Shown: piece after piece, positions 40,921-51,463 of the stretch | Layout: the number at the start of each line of letters is the position of its first letter | How positions within the stretch are numbered: position 1 is the first letter of the stretch | From: RI-153 sp041391225 | GTDB lineage: Bacteria; Chloroflexota; Anaerolineae; Caldilineales; Caldilineaceae | Direction of reading: 5' to 3' | NCBI GenBank assembly: GCA_041391225.1 | Contig: JAWKOL010000001.1 | Location: 62,001-126,000 of the forward strand | DNA: 64,000 nt | Translations under genes and position numbers: made by a program | The notes under the pieces: generated by a model | Told to the model about the DNA's origin: nothing | Databases searched by the model: none | What the model saw: the letters and a program-made list of their open reading frames with translations, nothing else

Positions 40921-41010
40921 GGGATCTGTCCTTGACGAATGGTGGCTTGTAAATCGGTTTTGGAGGCAATTCTGGGTATTGGCAGCGATTATACCATCGG
41001 CTTCATTCTC

Positions 41011-41019
41011 TGGTATACT
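41011..41019 (+). promoter_or_regulatory. Extended -10 promoter candidate TGGTATACT
   Basis: TGGTATACTCG occurs here and again at 45945-45955, each in an intergenic region upstream of a rightward gene. It fits an extended -10 (TGnTATACT). No good -35 was found. Confidence 0.35.
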
Positions 41020-41061
41020 CGCGGGGTCTGTTTGAGTCAGTTAGTGGGCCCAGAGAAAAGA

Positions 41062-41223
41062 TGATCCACGGCGGCGCACGGAGAAACACGAAGGAGAGGA
41101 GGACACGGATTTCAGGATTGCACAGACGGCAGAAAAAGAGGCATCTGTCTTCGTTAGAAAGTCCTGAACGTCCTGAAATCCGTGTTCCTCTCCCTTCCGT
41201 CTCCATGTGCCGCCGTGGCATCA
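41062..41223. repeat. Dispersed imperfect palindrome, copy 3 of 3 (diverged)
   Basis: TGATCCACGGCGGCGCACGG pairs with CCGTCTCCATGTGCCGCCGTGGCATCA (41197-41223) imperfectly; an inner pair is ACACGGATTTCAGGA against TCCTGAAATCCGTGT. It shares words with copies 1 and 2. Confidence 0.65.
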
Positions 41224-41275
41224 TTCAAATTCAGGATGGGCATTGGACGCCCGTGTCAGAAAGCCGGAGTGCATC

Positions 41276-42278
41276 GTGTCAAGGTCGAAACTGTTTTCAT
41301 TTCTTGCACTGTGTTTGATATTGCTTTCGGCTTGTGGCGCGGAAGCGGCGCCCACTGCCACCGCCAATCAATCCGGCGCGGCCATTTTGAACGCAAACGC
41401 CACGCCAACGCCAACGTCAACCGCAACCCTGGCCCCAACCAGCACAGCCACCCCACAGCCGTCGCCCACCAACACGACGACGCTGACATCCACCGAAACG
41501 TTCACCACGACGTTGCCAATTGTGGTCAAGGATCCGCCGCCGACGCCCGAACCCGAGGGCGAAACCGAAATTCCGGTGTACGGCTACAACGTCATCGCGC
41601 AGTATCCGCATGATCCAAACGCGTTTACGCAGGGGCTGATCCTGGTGGACGGCGTCCTCTACGAAGGCACAGGTCGCCGCGGACAGTCCACCCTGCGCCG
41701 CGTCGATCTGGAAACCGGCGAGGTGCTGCAAGGCGTGCGCCTGCCCGACCAGTACTTCGGCGAGGGCATCACGCTCTTCAACAACCGCATCTACCAGTTA
41801 ACGTGGACATCGGGTACCGGCTTCATTCTCGATCCGCAGACTTTCGAGCTGATCGACACCTTCACCTACCCCACCCAGGGCTGGGGCATCACCCACGACG
41901 GCGAACAGTTGATCATGAGCGACGGCACGCCCAATCTCTATTTCCTCGATCCTGAAACACTGGAACGCACCCGTCAGCTACCGGTGACCGCCAATGGTGA
42001 ACCTGTCTACCAGCTCAACGAACTGGAATACATCGACGGATTGGTTTACGCCAATATCTGGCAGACAGATCGTATCGTTCAGATCGACCCTGCCACCGGT
42101 GAAGTGGTGGCTGTGATCGACATGACCGGCCTCCTTCCCGCCCGATCAGCGTAGCGATCCCCAGGCCGTGCTCAATGGCATCGCCTACGACGTCGACAAC
42201 GACCGGCTGTACGTCACCGGCAAGCTGTGGCCGTCGCTCTACTGGATCGAACTGACGCCGCCCACCAACGTAGAGTAA
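41276..42278 (+). CDS. Glutamine cyclotransferase lipoprotein (one frameshift)
   Basis: The GTG at 41276 starts a lipoprotein signal (KLFSFLALCLILLSAC with lipobox Cys). A Thr/Pro linker (TPTPTSTATLAPTSTATPQP) leads to a five-bladed propeller typical of bacterial/plant-type glutaminyl cyclases: IAQYPHDPNAFTQGLI, LYEGTGRRGQSTLRRVDLETG, GEGITLFNNRIYQLTWTSGTG, ELEYIDGLVYANIWQTDRI. One extra G near 42139 shifts the frame; the remainder QAVLNGIAYDVDNDRLYVTGK and the end WIELTPP lie in the next frame, stop at 42278. The family converts N-terminal Gln to pyroglutamate. It lies 15 nt upstream of the FN3/SH3 gene. Confidence 0.82.
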
Positions 42279-42293
42279 CGGAGACAGCCATCC

Positions 42294-43991
42294 ATGTCCT
42301 TTCGCCCTCCCGATGAATTCGATGTGCGCGGCGACGATACCTGGTCGCTGTCGGCGCCGTCGACGCCTGCCGGCGTGCAGGTGACCGTGGGCGTGCGCTG
42401 GGTCAAGGTGACGTGGCAGCCGCCGCAGGGCAACGCCGACGCGCCGGTGGCCGACTATCTTCTGGCCGTGTCGCCCGGCAGCCAGACCATTCGCTTCGAC
42501 GCCCAAACCACAGAAACGGTGCTCATCGCGCTCAAGCCCGAGCAGGTTTACTCGGTCTTCGTGGCGGCGCGCAACGCCGCGGGCAGCAGCGGCTGGATCT
42601 CCTCGCCCGAGTTCTCGGTCTCCTACGCCGTGGACACGCCGCCGCAAGGGCACGCGCTGATCGACGCCCAGCTCTTCGAAGATCTGCTCCTGCTCCACGA
42701 CGACGCCCTGCGCGTCTGGCTCGACAGTGCGGACGACGCCGATCTCGACCTGGCGATTTCGTCGCTGCCGCTGCCGCAACGGCGGCGCGTCATCGGCTGC
42801 GTGTCCCCGGCCGAGCGAGCGGCGCCGCTGCGAGAGAAGTTTTTGCCGCCGCCATCCACCGCCATCACCCGCCCTGTCACCGCGCAGCCGGTGCCGGTGA
42901 AGCCGCCACCCGATCCGCAGCCCGTAGCGCCGCGCCCCGAAATCGTGATCGAAGCCCCGTTGCCGCGTCGACGCTTGAATTTTTGGTGGATTGCGTTGCC
43001 TGCCGCGTTGACGATCCTGCTTGTGCTTGCCCTGTTGTGGCGTCCAGTACCCAGCCAGGACAGGGCGGATCTTGCCGCCACGGTCGCGGCCTTGGCTGCG
43101 GCGCAGACCACAGTCCAGCCCACACCATCGTCGGTGTTCACCTCTACCGCGGCCTCAACACCAATGGCGACCCCCACCCCGCCCACGGTGACCAGCGCCC
43201 CGACGCAGCCGCTCGCCGACACGCCCGCCCTGGCCCGCCCCGCCGTAGACCTGGTCAACGTGCGCAGTGGACCGGGCGAGGACTACGCCGTGCGCGGCCT
43301 GATCCCCGCCGGCGAAGACGTCACCTTGCTGGCGCGCAACGACGTGGGCGACTGGCTTTACGTCTCCTTCGACAACGCAATCGACAACGTGGAGGGCTGG
43401 GTGGCGTCGTGGCTGCTGACGCTGCCCGACGGCGACGTCGATCTGTCCCTGCGGGCGACGCCGCCGCTGCCCACCCCCACCGTGATCGAGGAAAGTGTCG
43501 TCGTGGCCGATCCGCCGACAGCGCAAGCAACGACGCCGGCAGTCGTTTTGGTCACCGAAACGCTTACGCAGACAGCTACGTCTGTCGCCGTTGCCGCGCC
43601 CACCGAGGACGCGCTCACGGCGTCCCCTTGCCTCACCGGCGGCGCGTTCTGGCTGATCCACCCGGTGGAGATCGGCGTACACGATCAGGTTTCCTTCCGC
43701 TGGGGCTTCAGCGCGCCGCTGCCCGAAGGCTGCGGCTTCGAGGTGCGCATCTGGCGCGACGGCAACCCACCCGCGGGTGTCCACGACGCCGTGGCCGACA
43801 ACCGCAACGGCGTGATCAAACTGGTGGCGCAAAACGAGTACGAATTAGACGTCCCCTTCCTGCACAACTTGCCCGCGGTCACTGGATCAGGCAACTACTG
43901 GTGGACGGTGGCGCTGGTGGCGGTGGAGCCGTCGTATCGCGATTTTGGGCGGCAGGCGACGCCGAGTGTGTTTTATGTGAATCGGCAGTGA
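42294..43991 (+). CDS. FN3 - transmembrane - SH3b-like protein
   Basis: 565 residues. An N-terminal fibronectin-III-like domain (VKVTWQPPQG, VYSVFVAARNAAGSSGW) is followed by a Pro-rich segment, one membrane helix (WWIALPAALTILLVLALLW, residues ~230-250), a Thr/Pro linker, an SH3b-like domain (VDLVNVRSGPGEDYAVRGLIPAGEDVTL) and a C-terminal beta domain (VSFRWGFSAPLPEGCGFEVRIW). With no signal peptide before the FN3 domain, that domain would be cytoplasmic and the SH3b domain outside. Its function is unknown. It is probably co-transcribed with the cyclotransferase (15-nt gap). Confidence 0.7.
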   Translation: MSFRPPDEFDVRGDDTWSLSAPSTPAGVQVTVGVRWVKVTWQPPQGNADAPVADYLLAVSPGSQTIRFDAQTTETVLIALKPEQVYSVFVAARNAAGSSGWISSPEFSVSYAVDTPPQGHALIDAQLFEDLLLLHDDALRVWLDSADDADLDLAISSLPLPQRRRVIGCVSPAERAAPLREKFLPPPSTAITRPVTAQPVPVKPPPDPQPVAPRPEIVIEAPLPRRRLNFWWIALPAALTILLVLALLWRPVPSQDRADLAATVAALAAAQTTVQPTPSSVFTSTAASTPMATPTPPTVTSAPTQPLADTPALARPAVDLVNVRSGPGEDYAVRGLIPAGEDVTLLARNDVGDWLYVSFDNAIDNVEGWVASWLLTLPDGDVDLSLRATPPLPTPTVIEESVVVADPPTAQATTPAVVLVTETLTQTATSVAVAAPTEDALTASPCLTGGAFWLIHPVEIGVHDQVSFRWGFSAPLPEGCGFEVRIWRDGNPPAGVHDAVADNRNGVIKLVAQNEYELDVPFLHNLPAVTGSGNYWWTVALVAVEPSYRDFGRQATPSVFYVNRQ

Positions 43992-44030
43992 GGACGGAGG
44001 AAGTTGGTGGCGGATCGAAATACCAATCAA

Positions 44031-44060
44031 AAACGCCATCCCCGGTTGGGGATGGCGTTT
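44031..44060. terminator. Bidirectional terminator
   Basis: AAACGCCATCCCC pairs with GGGGATGGCGTTT, loop GGTT. It lies between the convergent FN3/SH3 gene and msrQ and has A- and T-runs on the proper sides. Confidence 0.85.
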
Positions 44061-44063
44061 GAT

Positions 44064-44741
44064 TTACGACGTCTGGCTTTCCATGGATTGCCGAGGACGT
44101 TTGGTCGCCGGTTTGACGGGTCCACTGAGGCGGGTGCGCAGGGTATTGGCCTGTTTGCGCACCCAGGGCAGACGCAGGATCAACAGCAAACCGAGCAGCG
44201 CCCCCCATGCCAGCGGTTCGCGGATGTCCGACTTCACTAGCCAGATGTAATGCACCACCGCCAGAATCCCTGCCAGGTAAACCCACCGGTGCAGGCTCTT
44301 CCAGGTTTTGCCCAGCCGCTTCTGCCAGCCTTTGGTAGAAGTCAGCGCCAACGGCAGCAAAATCAAGAGCGCAGCGAACCCCACCAACGCATACCGCTTC
44401 TCGAAGATGGCCTCGTAGAGCAGCCCCCAATCCAGCCCGTAGTCCAACCAGATGAAGACGAGGAAGTGACCCGCGGCGTAGAAGAACGCATACAGCCCCA
44501 ACCACGTCCGCGCCGGGACCACCTGTCGCAGCCCCAAAATCGAGCTGACCGGCGTCACCGCCAGCGAGAGGATAAGCAAGATCAGCGCCGGCTTCCCCGT
44601 GCGGAACGTAATGTCCTGGATCGGGTTGACGCTCAAATTGCCCATTACGTAGTCCCATAGCAGCCACGCCGCCGGGAAAAGCGATCCAATGTGCGTCGCC
44701 CAGAGGACGGTCTGTTTGGTGAGAATCTTGGAAAAGTTCAT
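44064..44741 (-). CDS. msrQ: Heme-binding membrane subunit MsrQ
   Basis: 225 residues, six predicted membrane helices, with the ferric-reductase-like pattern of MsrQ/YedZ. The heme-ligand His are in YAAGHFLVFIW, SLHRWVYLAG and AVVHYIWLV; PARTWLGLYAFFY precedes the first. MsrQ passes electrons from the membrane to the MsrP oxidoreductase. It directly follows msrP, separated by a heptad hairpin. The C-terminus is basic and hydrophilic. Confidence 0.92.
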   Translation of the reverse strand: MNFSKILTKQTVLWATHIGSLFPAAWLLWDYVMGNLSVNPIQDITFRTGKPALILLILSLAVTPVSSILGLRQVVPARTWLGLYAFFYAAGHFLVFIWLDYGLDWGLLYEAIFEKRYALVGFAALLILLPLALTSTKGWQKRLGKTWKSLHRWVYLAGILAVVHYIWLVKSDIREPLAWGALLGLLLILRLPWVRKQANTLRTRLSGPVKPATKRPRQSMESQTS

Positions 44742-44758
44742 GGTTGTGTCCTCGGGAT

Positions 44759-44806
44759 TAACGATTTACGATTTGCGATTGACAATCGTCAATCGCAAAT
44801 CGTAAA

Positions 44807-44811
<5 letters not shown>
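44759..44811. repeat. Heptad hairpin (GATTTAC / GATTTGC / GATTGAC)
   Basis: ACGATTTACGATTTGCGATTGAC is followed within 1-2 nt by its complement, ending AAATCGTAAATC; the loop is minimal. The right arm contains the TGA stop of msrP. Confidence 0.9.
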
Positions 44812-45793
<982 letters not shown>

Positions 45794-45944
45794 CATTGCC
45801 TCCTGATTGCAGGTTGTACAGTCGATCTCGTGGTTGCGGTTCGTGTTCACCATCTTAGCCGGTGAATCCTGTCATTTCATGACGAAATTCTTATCACTTT
45901 CTTAACCGCCAGTATGCCCTGATTCCCAGTGTGATTCTGTGATA

Positions 45945-45953
45945 TGGTATACT
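45945..45953 (+). promoter_or_regulatory. Extended -10 promoter candidate TGGTATACT
   Basis: Same TGGTATACTCG string as at 41011. It precedes the DUF2231-type gene, with a heptad hairpin between promoter and gene. Confidence 0.35.
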
Positions 45954-45969
45954 CGTTCGGCGGATTCAT

Positions 45970-46064
45970 CATGCGTAATCCGTAATGCGTAATTGGCATG
46001 CGAAGATCTCACCAATTGAGAAACCCCATACTCGACGAATTACGCATTACGCATCACGCATTAC
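45970..46064. repeat. Heptad hairpin (GCGTAAT arms, second locus)
   Basis: ATGCGTAATCCGTAATGCGTAATT pairs with AATTACGCATTACGC...CGCATTAC. The loop includes ACCAATTGAG and TCGACGA. The arm words match the hairpin at 19988-20070. Confidence 0.85.
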
Positions 46065-46119
46065 TTGAACGTGAATTTACCCCAATTAGGATGTGTTTTT
46101 CGTAGAGGAGATCGCTCCC

Positions 46120-46665
46120 GTGTCCTGGGTTCTCTTGCATCCGGCAACGATCCATTTTCCTATCGCGTTTTTGATCGCAGCGAGTGTAGCCGGGTTGGCC
46201 TACATTCACTGGAGGCCAATGGCGCAGTTGAGCACCATTGTCTGGTGGTCGACGGCCACAGGCTGGTTTAGTTTGATCGCGGCCATCATCACCGGGCTGA
46301 TCTCGCAGGGCGCACTGCCGCCGGACGCGCCCTACCGCACGATCCTCAACTGGCACACGACGACAGGGCTGATCCTGGCGGTGCTGTACGGGGATGTGCT
46401 GTATCGGGGATGGCTGCACAATAGTGGGAAAGGCAAGGCAAACCGACCGCAGCGGTCCGCGGCAAACAGGCAAACCGACCGCCGCGGTCGGCAGCAAACA
46501 GGCAAAAGTGGTGAGGCGCCTTTGGTTGCCACAGAGTTTCTGGCGGAACCCCGGCAGAAATGGCTGTTGAGCGTCGAGTTCGCGGCGGGGATCGTACTGA
46601 TCTTCGCCACTGGCTGGCTTGGCGGCGAACTGGTCTACACCTGGGGTGTGAATGTAATGAAGTGA
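46120..46665 (+). CDS. DUF2231-type membrane protein
   Basis: 181 residues from a GTG at 46120, preceded by GAGGAG at 9 nt; an upstream in-frame GTG at 46093 lacks such a site. It begins VSWVLLHPATIHFPIAFLIAASV, the hallmark of DUF2231, with His residues that may bind heme. Four membrane helices; the last two are separated by a 30-residue polar loop (GKGKANRPQRSAANRQ...) encoded by two 32-nt tandem repeats (46437-46500). The final helix has GWLGGELVYTWG. The TGA stop lies at the start of the GGGGACT heptad array. Confidence 0.8.
   Translation: MSWVLLHPATIHFPIAFLIAASVAGLAYIHWRPMAQLSTIVWWSTATGWFSLIAAIITGLISQGALPPDAPYRTILNWHTTTGLILAVLYGDVLYRGWLHNSGKGKANRPQRSAANRQTDRRGRQQTGKSGEAPLVATEFLAEPRQKWLLSVEFAAGIVLIFATGWLGGELVYTWGVNVMK
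46437..46500. repeat. Two 32-nt tandem palindromic repeats inside a gene
   Basis: The unit begins GGCAAACCGACCGC and ends GCAAACA; copies at 46437-46468 and 46469-46500 differ at a few bases. Each contains a GC-rich palindrome around GACCGC/GCGGTC. They encode the polar loop of the DUF2231-type protein. Confidence 0.8.
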
Positions 46666-46772
46666 TTGGGGACTGGGGATTGGGGACTAGGGATCGGGAT
46701 CTCATTGAGCGACAGATTACTCAACGAGATCCCGATCCCTAGTCCCCAATCCCAGTCCCCAGTCCCCAACAA
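46663..46772. repeat. Heptad hairpin (GGGGATT / GGGGACT arms)
   Basis: The left arm has TGGGGACTGGGGATTGGGGA... and the right arm is the complement (AGTCCCCAATCCCAGTCCCC...). The centre is GGGATCGGGATCTC...GAGATCCCGATCCC. It begins at the stop of the DUF2231-type gene and ends 13 nt before pheT. Confidence 0.9.
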
Positions 46773-46785
46773 TAGGAAACCGATC

Positions 46786-49369
46786 ATGCTAGTACCCCTC
46801 TCATGGCTGAAAGAATACGTCGATTTGACCACGTCGACGGATGAACTCGTGGAACGGATCACGCTGGCCGGGCTGGAAGTCGGCGCGGTGCAGGCGGTGG
46901 GCGATTGGTGGGACGCCGAAACCATCGGCGTAGGTCAGGTGGTGGCGGTGAAGCCTCACCCCGACGCAGATCGCCTCGTCCTCGTGGACGTGGATTATGG
47001 CGCAGCGGAACCGCAGACGGTGGTCACCGGCGCGCCGAATTTGTACCAATTCAAAGGGCAGAGCGTGGCCGCGGGGACGTTGCCCGTGCTCAAAGTGGCG
47101 TTCGCGCGCAACGGCGCCGTCCTTGTGGACGCCTACAGCGACCAAACGCCGCGGCCCAAGAAGAAGCTCAAGCCAGCCAAAATCCGTGGCGTCCGCTCCG
47201 AAGGCATGGTCTGCTCGGAGCGAGAACTGGGGCTGAGCGAAGAACACGAAGGCATCATCATCCTGCCCGAAGACGCGCCGGTGGGCACGCCGCTGCGCGA
47301 CTACCTGGGCGACACCGTCGTCGAAATCGAGTTGACGCCCGACATGGCGCGCTGCCTGAGCATGGCCGGCGTGGCGCGTGAGGTGTCGGCGCTCAACAAC
47401 GTCCCCCTGCACCTGCCCGCGGACGAATGGCAGCCCAGCGGCGACGACAACGTGGCCGATCAGGTGGAAGTCGCCATCGCCAGCCCGGAATACTGTCCGC
47501 GCTACACCGCGATTGTAATCCGCGACGTGGAAATAGGTCCGTCTCCGGCGTGGATGCAGGATCGTCTGCGCAAGGCGGGCATGCGCCCCATCAGCAACAT
47601 CGTGGACATCACCAACTACGTGATGCTTGAACTGGGCCAGCCGCTCCACGCCTTCGACTACGATCTACTCCTGGCGCGGGCCAAAGAAAGCGGACGCCAG
47701 GTTCCCAAGATCACCGTGCGTACCGCCAAACCCGGCGAGCTGATGGAAACCATTGATCACGTCAAACGCACGCTGGACGATTCAATGCTGCTGATCACAG
47801 ACAGCGCTGGTCCTATCGCGATTGGCGGCGTCATGGGCGGCGCGGAGACCGAGGTCCACGACGGCACGCGCAATGTGCTGCTGGAGTCGGCCACCTTCGA
47901 GGGCATCAACAACCGGCGCACTTGCCAGAAGCTCAAATTGCACAGCGAGGCCAGCCACCGCTTCACGCGTGGTGTGCCGTCTACGCTCAACGACATCGCC
48001 GCCCGTCGCGCTGCCGAACTCATGCGCGTCTACGCCGGCGGGCGCATCGTGCCGGGCATCGTCGACGCCTATCCCGTCCCCCAGCCCGCGGTGACGGTCT
48101 ACACTACCGAGAGCGAAGTGCGCCGCCAACTGGGCATGGACGTGTCGCTGCCGCAGATCGCAGCGTCGCTGCAACGGCTCGACTTCCAGGTGCAGCAGAT
48201 GGCCGATCTGCCGGCGGACGCCGCGCCCACGTCTGTCTTCGGGCTGAAGCGGGTGGACGGTGAACCTGTCCTCGAAGCCAAGGCGCCCTGGCACCGCCTC
48301 GACATCGCCCTGCCCGCCGACCTCACCGAGGAAGTGGCGCGCATCGTGGGCTACGACAAGGTGGGCGTGACCCTGCTCGACACCATGTTGCCGCCGCAGC
48401 GTCGCAATTTCGTGTTGGAGACGGAAGAACAGATCCGCGACGTACTCATCGGCAGCGGTCTGTTCGACACCATCAACTACACGCTGACCAGCGTCGAAAA
48501 CCACGACAAGATGCACGCTTTCGGCGTCGAAGAGAAGCCGCGGCCGCCCTTCGTCGAACTGGAAAACCCGCCGTCGGTGGATCGGCGGGTGATGCGGCGG
48601 TCGTTGCTGGTGAGCGCGATGGAGAACCTGGCCTACAACAGCCGCTATGCCGAGCGGTTGGCCTTCTTCGAGATCGGGCGTGTCTACCGTCCTGAAGAGA
48701 ACGAGGGCGTGCTGCCCAAGGAAGATCGTCGCATCGGCATCGCACTGAGCGGTCCGCGCTGAGCCGGTCAACATCCACAACGACGCCGACGGCCGCGAGG
48801 AATTCGACTTCTTCGACGCCAAGGGCATCGTGGAGACGCTGGTGCAGCGCCTTGGCTTCCGCCAAAGCGATCTGCGCTTCGTACCCCAGCCAGACACAGC
48901 CACCTTCGGGCCGCGCTGTGCGCAGATCTTCTTGAAGGAGCAAAGCCTGGGCATCGTGGGCGAGGTACATCCGCGGGTGCGCGCCAACTTCAACCTGCCC
49001 AACCAGCGTGTGTGCCTGGTGGAAATGCACATTGATCCGCTGATCCGCCGCGGCTGGCAGGTGGAGCCGATGCAGCCCATCAGCAGCTACCCGCCTGTGG
49101 TGGAAGATCTCGCCTTCGTCGTGGCCGAGGACGTCACCGTACGGCGCGTGCAGGACGCCATCAAGCAGCACGGCGGCGAACTGGTCGCCGACATCGAGCT
49201 GTTCGATATCTACCGCGGCAACGCCATCGCCCAAGGACACAAATCGCTGGCCTTCCGGGTCACCTACCAGAGCCTGAGCCACGTGCTCAGCGAAAAAGAG
49301 GTGACACACTGGCGTGGGCGGATCATCGGCGGGGTTGAAGGGGATCTGGCGGCGAAGTTGCGGGCGTAG
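46786..49369 (+). CDS. pheT: Phenylalanine--tRNA ligase beta subunit (one frameshift)
   Basis: 860 residues if one base is removed. MLVPLSWLKEYVDL begins the protein; residues ~40-155 form the tRNA-binding OB domain (VAVKPHPDADRLVLVDVDYG); B3/B4 follows (VRSEGMVCSERELGL, ISNIVDITNYVMLELGQPLHAFD), then B5 and the catalytic-like core. The first frame runs to ALSGPR near 48760, where an extra T yields a stop; removing it gives EPVNIHNDADGREEFDFFD, continuous with the second frame. The C-terminal FDX-ACB domain ends DLAAKLRA. No pheS is adjacent, which is unusual. Essentiality makes a sequencing error the simplest explanation. Confidence 0.93.
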
Positions 49370-49414
49370 AAGTGATGAATGAAGAATGAAGATTGGGTGG
49401 AGTTTCACCCGTCA

Positions 49415-49446
49415 AAAAAGCCACCTCGTAGTCGGGGTGGCTTTTT
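49415..49446 (+). terminator. Intrinsic terminator of pheT
   Basis: AAAAAGCCACCTCG pairs with CGGGGTGGCTTTTT (one G-T pair), followed by TTTTT. It starts 45 nt after the stop codon. Confidence 0.88.
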
Positions 49447-49501
49447 CTATCTGAATTCGCCACTCTGTACTAAAGTGAAGCTACCTTGAAACCCTTAGTT
49501 T

Positions 49502-49603
49502 GACTAGCGCCGGTTGAGTAGCGCAGCGTATCGAAACCTAGCGGGTCTAGTAATGATCTCTTGTCGACCCGCTTGGTTTCGACAAGCTCAACCGGCGCTA
49601 GTC
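49502..49603. repeat. Long inverted repeat with GACAAGCTCAACCGGCGCTAG core
   Basis: GACTAGCGCCGGTTGAG (49502-49518) pairs with CTCAACCGGCGCTAGTC (49587-49603); an inner pair is CGAAACC...GCGGGTC against GACCCGC..GGTTTCG. It lies between convergent pheT and pentapeptide genes. Confidence 0.8.
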
Positions 49604-49625
49604 TCGGCGCTGTACAAGCTGATTT

Positions 49626-50223
49626 TCAATCAACCAGAACAATGTCCAGCCCGTAGAGCAAAGACATTGCCTCGGGCATGGCAAATCTGGCCTTGGTGAT
49701 GTTGTTCTGGGTTGGATTGATCTGGTACTCGGCGGCGCCTTCAAAGTTGGCCTTGGTCAAATTTGTGTTGCGGAACTGGCTCTTGGCGAGGACGGCGGCC
49801 GAAATCGGCTTCGGTGAGGTCGGCATCGGAGAAGTCGACGTCCTTGACGCTGCACTCCACGAGTTGGAGCTTGTGCAGCTTCAGCCCGATGAACGTGGCA
49901 TAGTCCAGCGTGCATTTGAGGAAGCCAACCTGCGCCTCGCGTGTGAAATCTGGCCAGTCGGCCAGCGTCCAGTTGACGCCAACCAGCAACGACCGCTCGA
50001 AGCGGGTGTCGCGGAAGCTTGTGTCCACGAAGGCGGCCAGGCTCAGATCACAGTCGACGAAGGTGCAATCGTTGAACTTGCAGTAGGCGAACTTCGCCTC
50101 GCGGAACGAGCACTTGGTGAAAGTACAGTCGTAGAACGCCCGGCTGCGAATCTCTTCCTGGTCCGCGGCCAGCCCGTTCAGTTCCGCCTCATTGAACTCC
50201 CGCTGCCGCCCCAAAGTCTTCAC
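49626..50223 (-). CDS. Pentapeptide-repeat protein (one frameshift)
   Basis: About 198 residues. It begins MKTLGRQREFNEAELNG and carries repeating A/C-[DN/T]-[LF]-x-x units (YDCTFTKCSFREAKFAYCKFNDCTF..., split across the repeat; then CDLSLAAFVDTSFRDTRF). After DVDFSDADLTEADF near 49810 the frame shifts; the next frame continues KSQFRNTNLTKANFEGA and ends with a region AMSLLYGLDIVLVD. The length is one base over a multiple of three. The layout and the end segment recall Qnr-like pentapeptide proteins that mimic DNA and bind gyrase; that role is not demonstrated by sequence alone. Confidence 0.8.
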
Positions 50224-50225
50224 GT

Positions 50226-50306
50226 TTCCCCCATCATCCCGTCATCTCATCATCTTTCCGCACTCAACATCCCCGCCACCCATCCTCCACCCAATCATCA
50301 ATCTTC
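50226..50306. repeat. One-sided heptad array (CCATCAT / CCCATCC type)
   Basis: CATCATCCCGTCATCTCATCATC followed by CCACCCATCCTCCACCCAATCATCAATCTTCATTC. The complementary arm is not obvious, so it may be a decayed copy. It fills the gap between rnz and the pentapeptide gene. Confidence 0.6.
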
Positions 50307-50308
50307 AT

Positions 50309-51244
50309 TCATAATTTCTCCACCGGCCCGCTCTTCTTCACTCGGAAATGATCCAGATCATTCGCCACGTAGGTGTCGGGGAAGATTGCCTGCGCTTCGG
50401 CGAGAACGTCCTGGGTGCGGTAGCGGCGGCTGAGGTGGTGAAGCACCAGTGTCTTGACACCGGCGTTGCGGGCCAGGCGGGCGGCGGCTTTGGCGGTGAT
50501 GTGTCCATGCGCTTCGGCCAGTTCGGCGTCGGCGTCGAGATAGGTTGCCTCGATTACCAACAGATCAGCGCCGTCTACGATCTTGTGCAGCGGCCCCGTG
50601 CGCGCCACGTCGCCCACAAAGCAGAACTTGGCCCCACGCATCGGCTCGCCGAGGACGTCTTCGGGCTGGATCGTGCGTCCATCGGCCAGGATGACCGACT
50701 GACCAGCGATCAGGTCACGGCGCACCGGCCCCTGGGGGATGCCCAACGCTTCGGCCTTCTCATTCAGAAAGGGACGCCGTGTCTGTTCCTCGAAAGTGAA
50801 ACCGAAACAGCCCGCGCCGCGGTGGGTGACGGGAAACGCCGTCAACGTGAAGCTGCCGCCCTCGAAGAGTGGCCCCGCTTCGATCTCGTTCAAGCTGACG
50901 CCCACATTGGGAACCTGCCCCGGCCCGAAGACGACCTCCATCAACGCATGGACGCGTGTGATGGCCGACGCGCCGCCATAGATGTTCAATTCATCCATCG
51001 CTTCCCATCGTCCTAGCGTGCTGGCCAGCCCGCCCAGGCCCAGGATGTGATCCAGATGGCCGTGCGTCAGCAGGATCTTGTCTAGGCGACGGAAGCCGAG
51101 ACCGCTGCGCAGGATCTGCCGCTGCGTACCTTCGCCGCAGTCGATCATAAAGCGATGCTCTTGCGCCATCACCAGCGCGGACGAAAGCCCACGCTGCGCC
51201 GATGGCGCCGACGCCGATGTACCGAAAAAGACGACTTCAAACAC
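50309..51244 (-). CDS. rnz: Ribonuclease Z
   Basis: 311 residues from the GTG at 51244 (FEVVFFGTSASAPSAQRG), 4 nt after GAGGA; the frame extends upstream but those residues are outside the family. Metallo-beta-lactamase fold with zinc motif LLTHGHLDHILGLGG, further ligands in FPVTHRGAGCFGF, CFVGDVARTG and EATYLDADAELAEAHGHITAK, and HHLSRRY near the end. The enzyme trims tRNA 3' ends. The insertion PFLNEKAEALGIPQGPVRRDL is the family's exosite region. Confidence 0.93.
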   Translation of the reverse strand: MFEVVFFGTSASAPSAQRGLSSALVMAQEHRFMIDCGEGTQRQILRSGLGFRRLDKILLTHGHLDHILGLGGLASTLGRWEAMDELNIYGGASAITRVHALMEVVFGPGQVPNVGVSLNEIEAGPLFEGGSFTLTAFPVTHRGAGCFGFTFEEQTRRPFLNEKAEALGIPQGPVRRDLIAGQSVILADGRTIQPEDVLGEPMRGAKFCFVGDVARTGPLHKIVDGADLLVIEATYLDADAELAEAHGHITAKAAARLARNAGVKTLVLHHLSRRYRTQDVLAEAQAIFPDTYVANDLDHFRVKKSGPVEKL

Positions 51245-51463
51245 AGGTTCCTCGTTCCAGGATGGGGAGATGCGATGGCGTGCTGATGGGATCATGGAGA
51301 AGCCGTGCGAGTGGCGCAACGGTCGACATCACCCCACCATCTCTGCCGCTCCAACCATTGTACCCAATCCACCGCAATCTGCCCACTCATACCGGTGGTG
51401 TTCAGTTACAAGTCCGATTGCACGATTTGTGTAGGATTTCATCCAAACTGGTGGCAAAACCTA

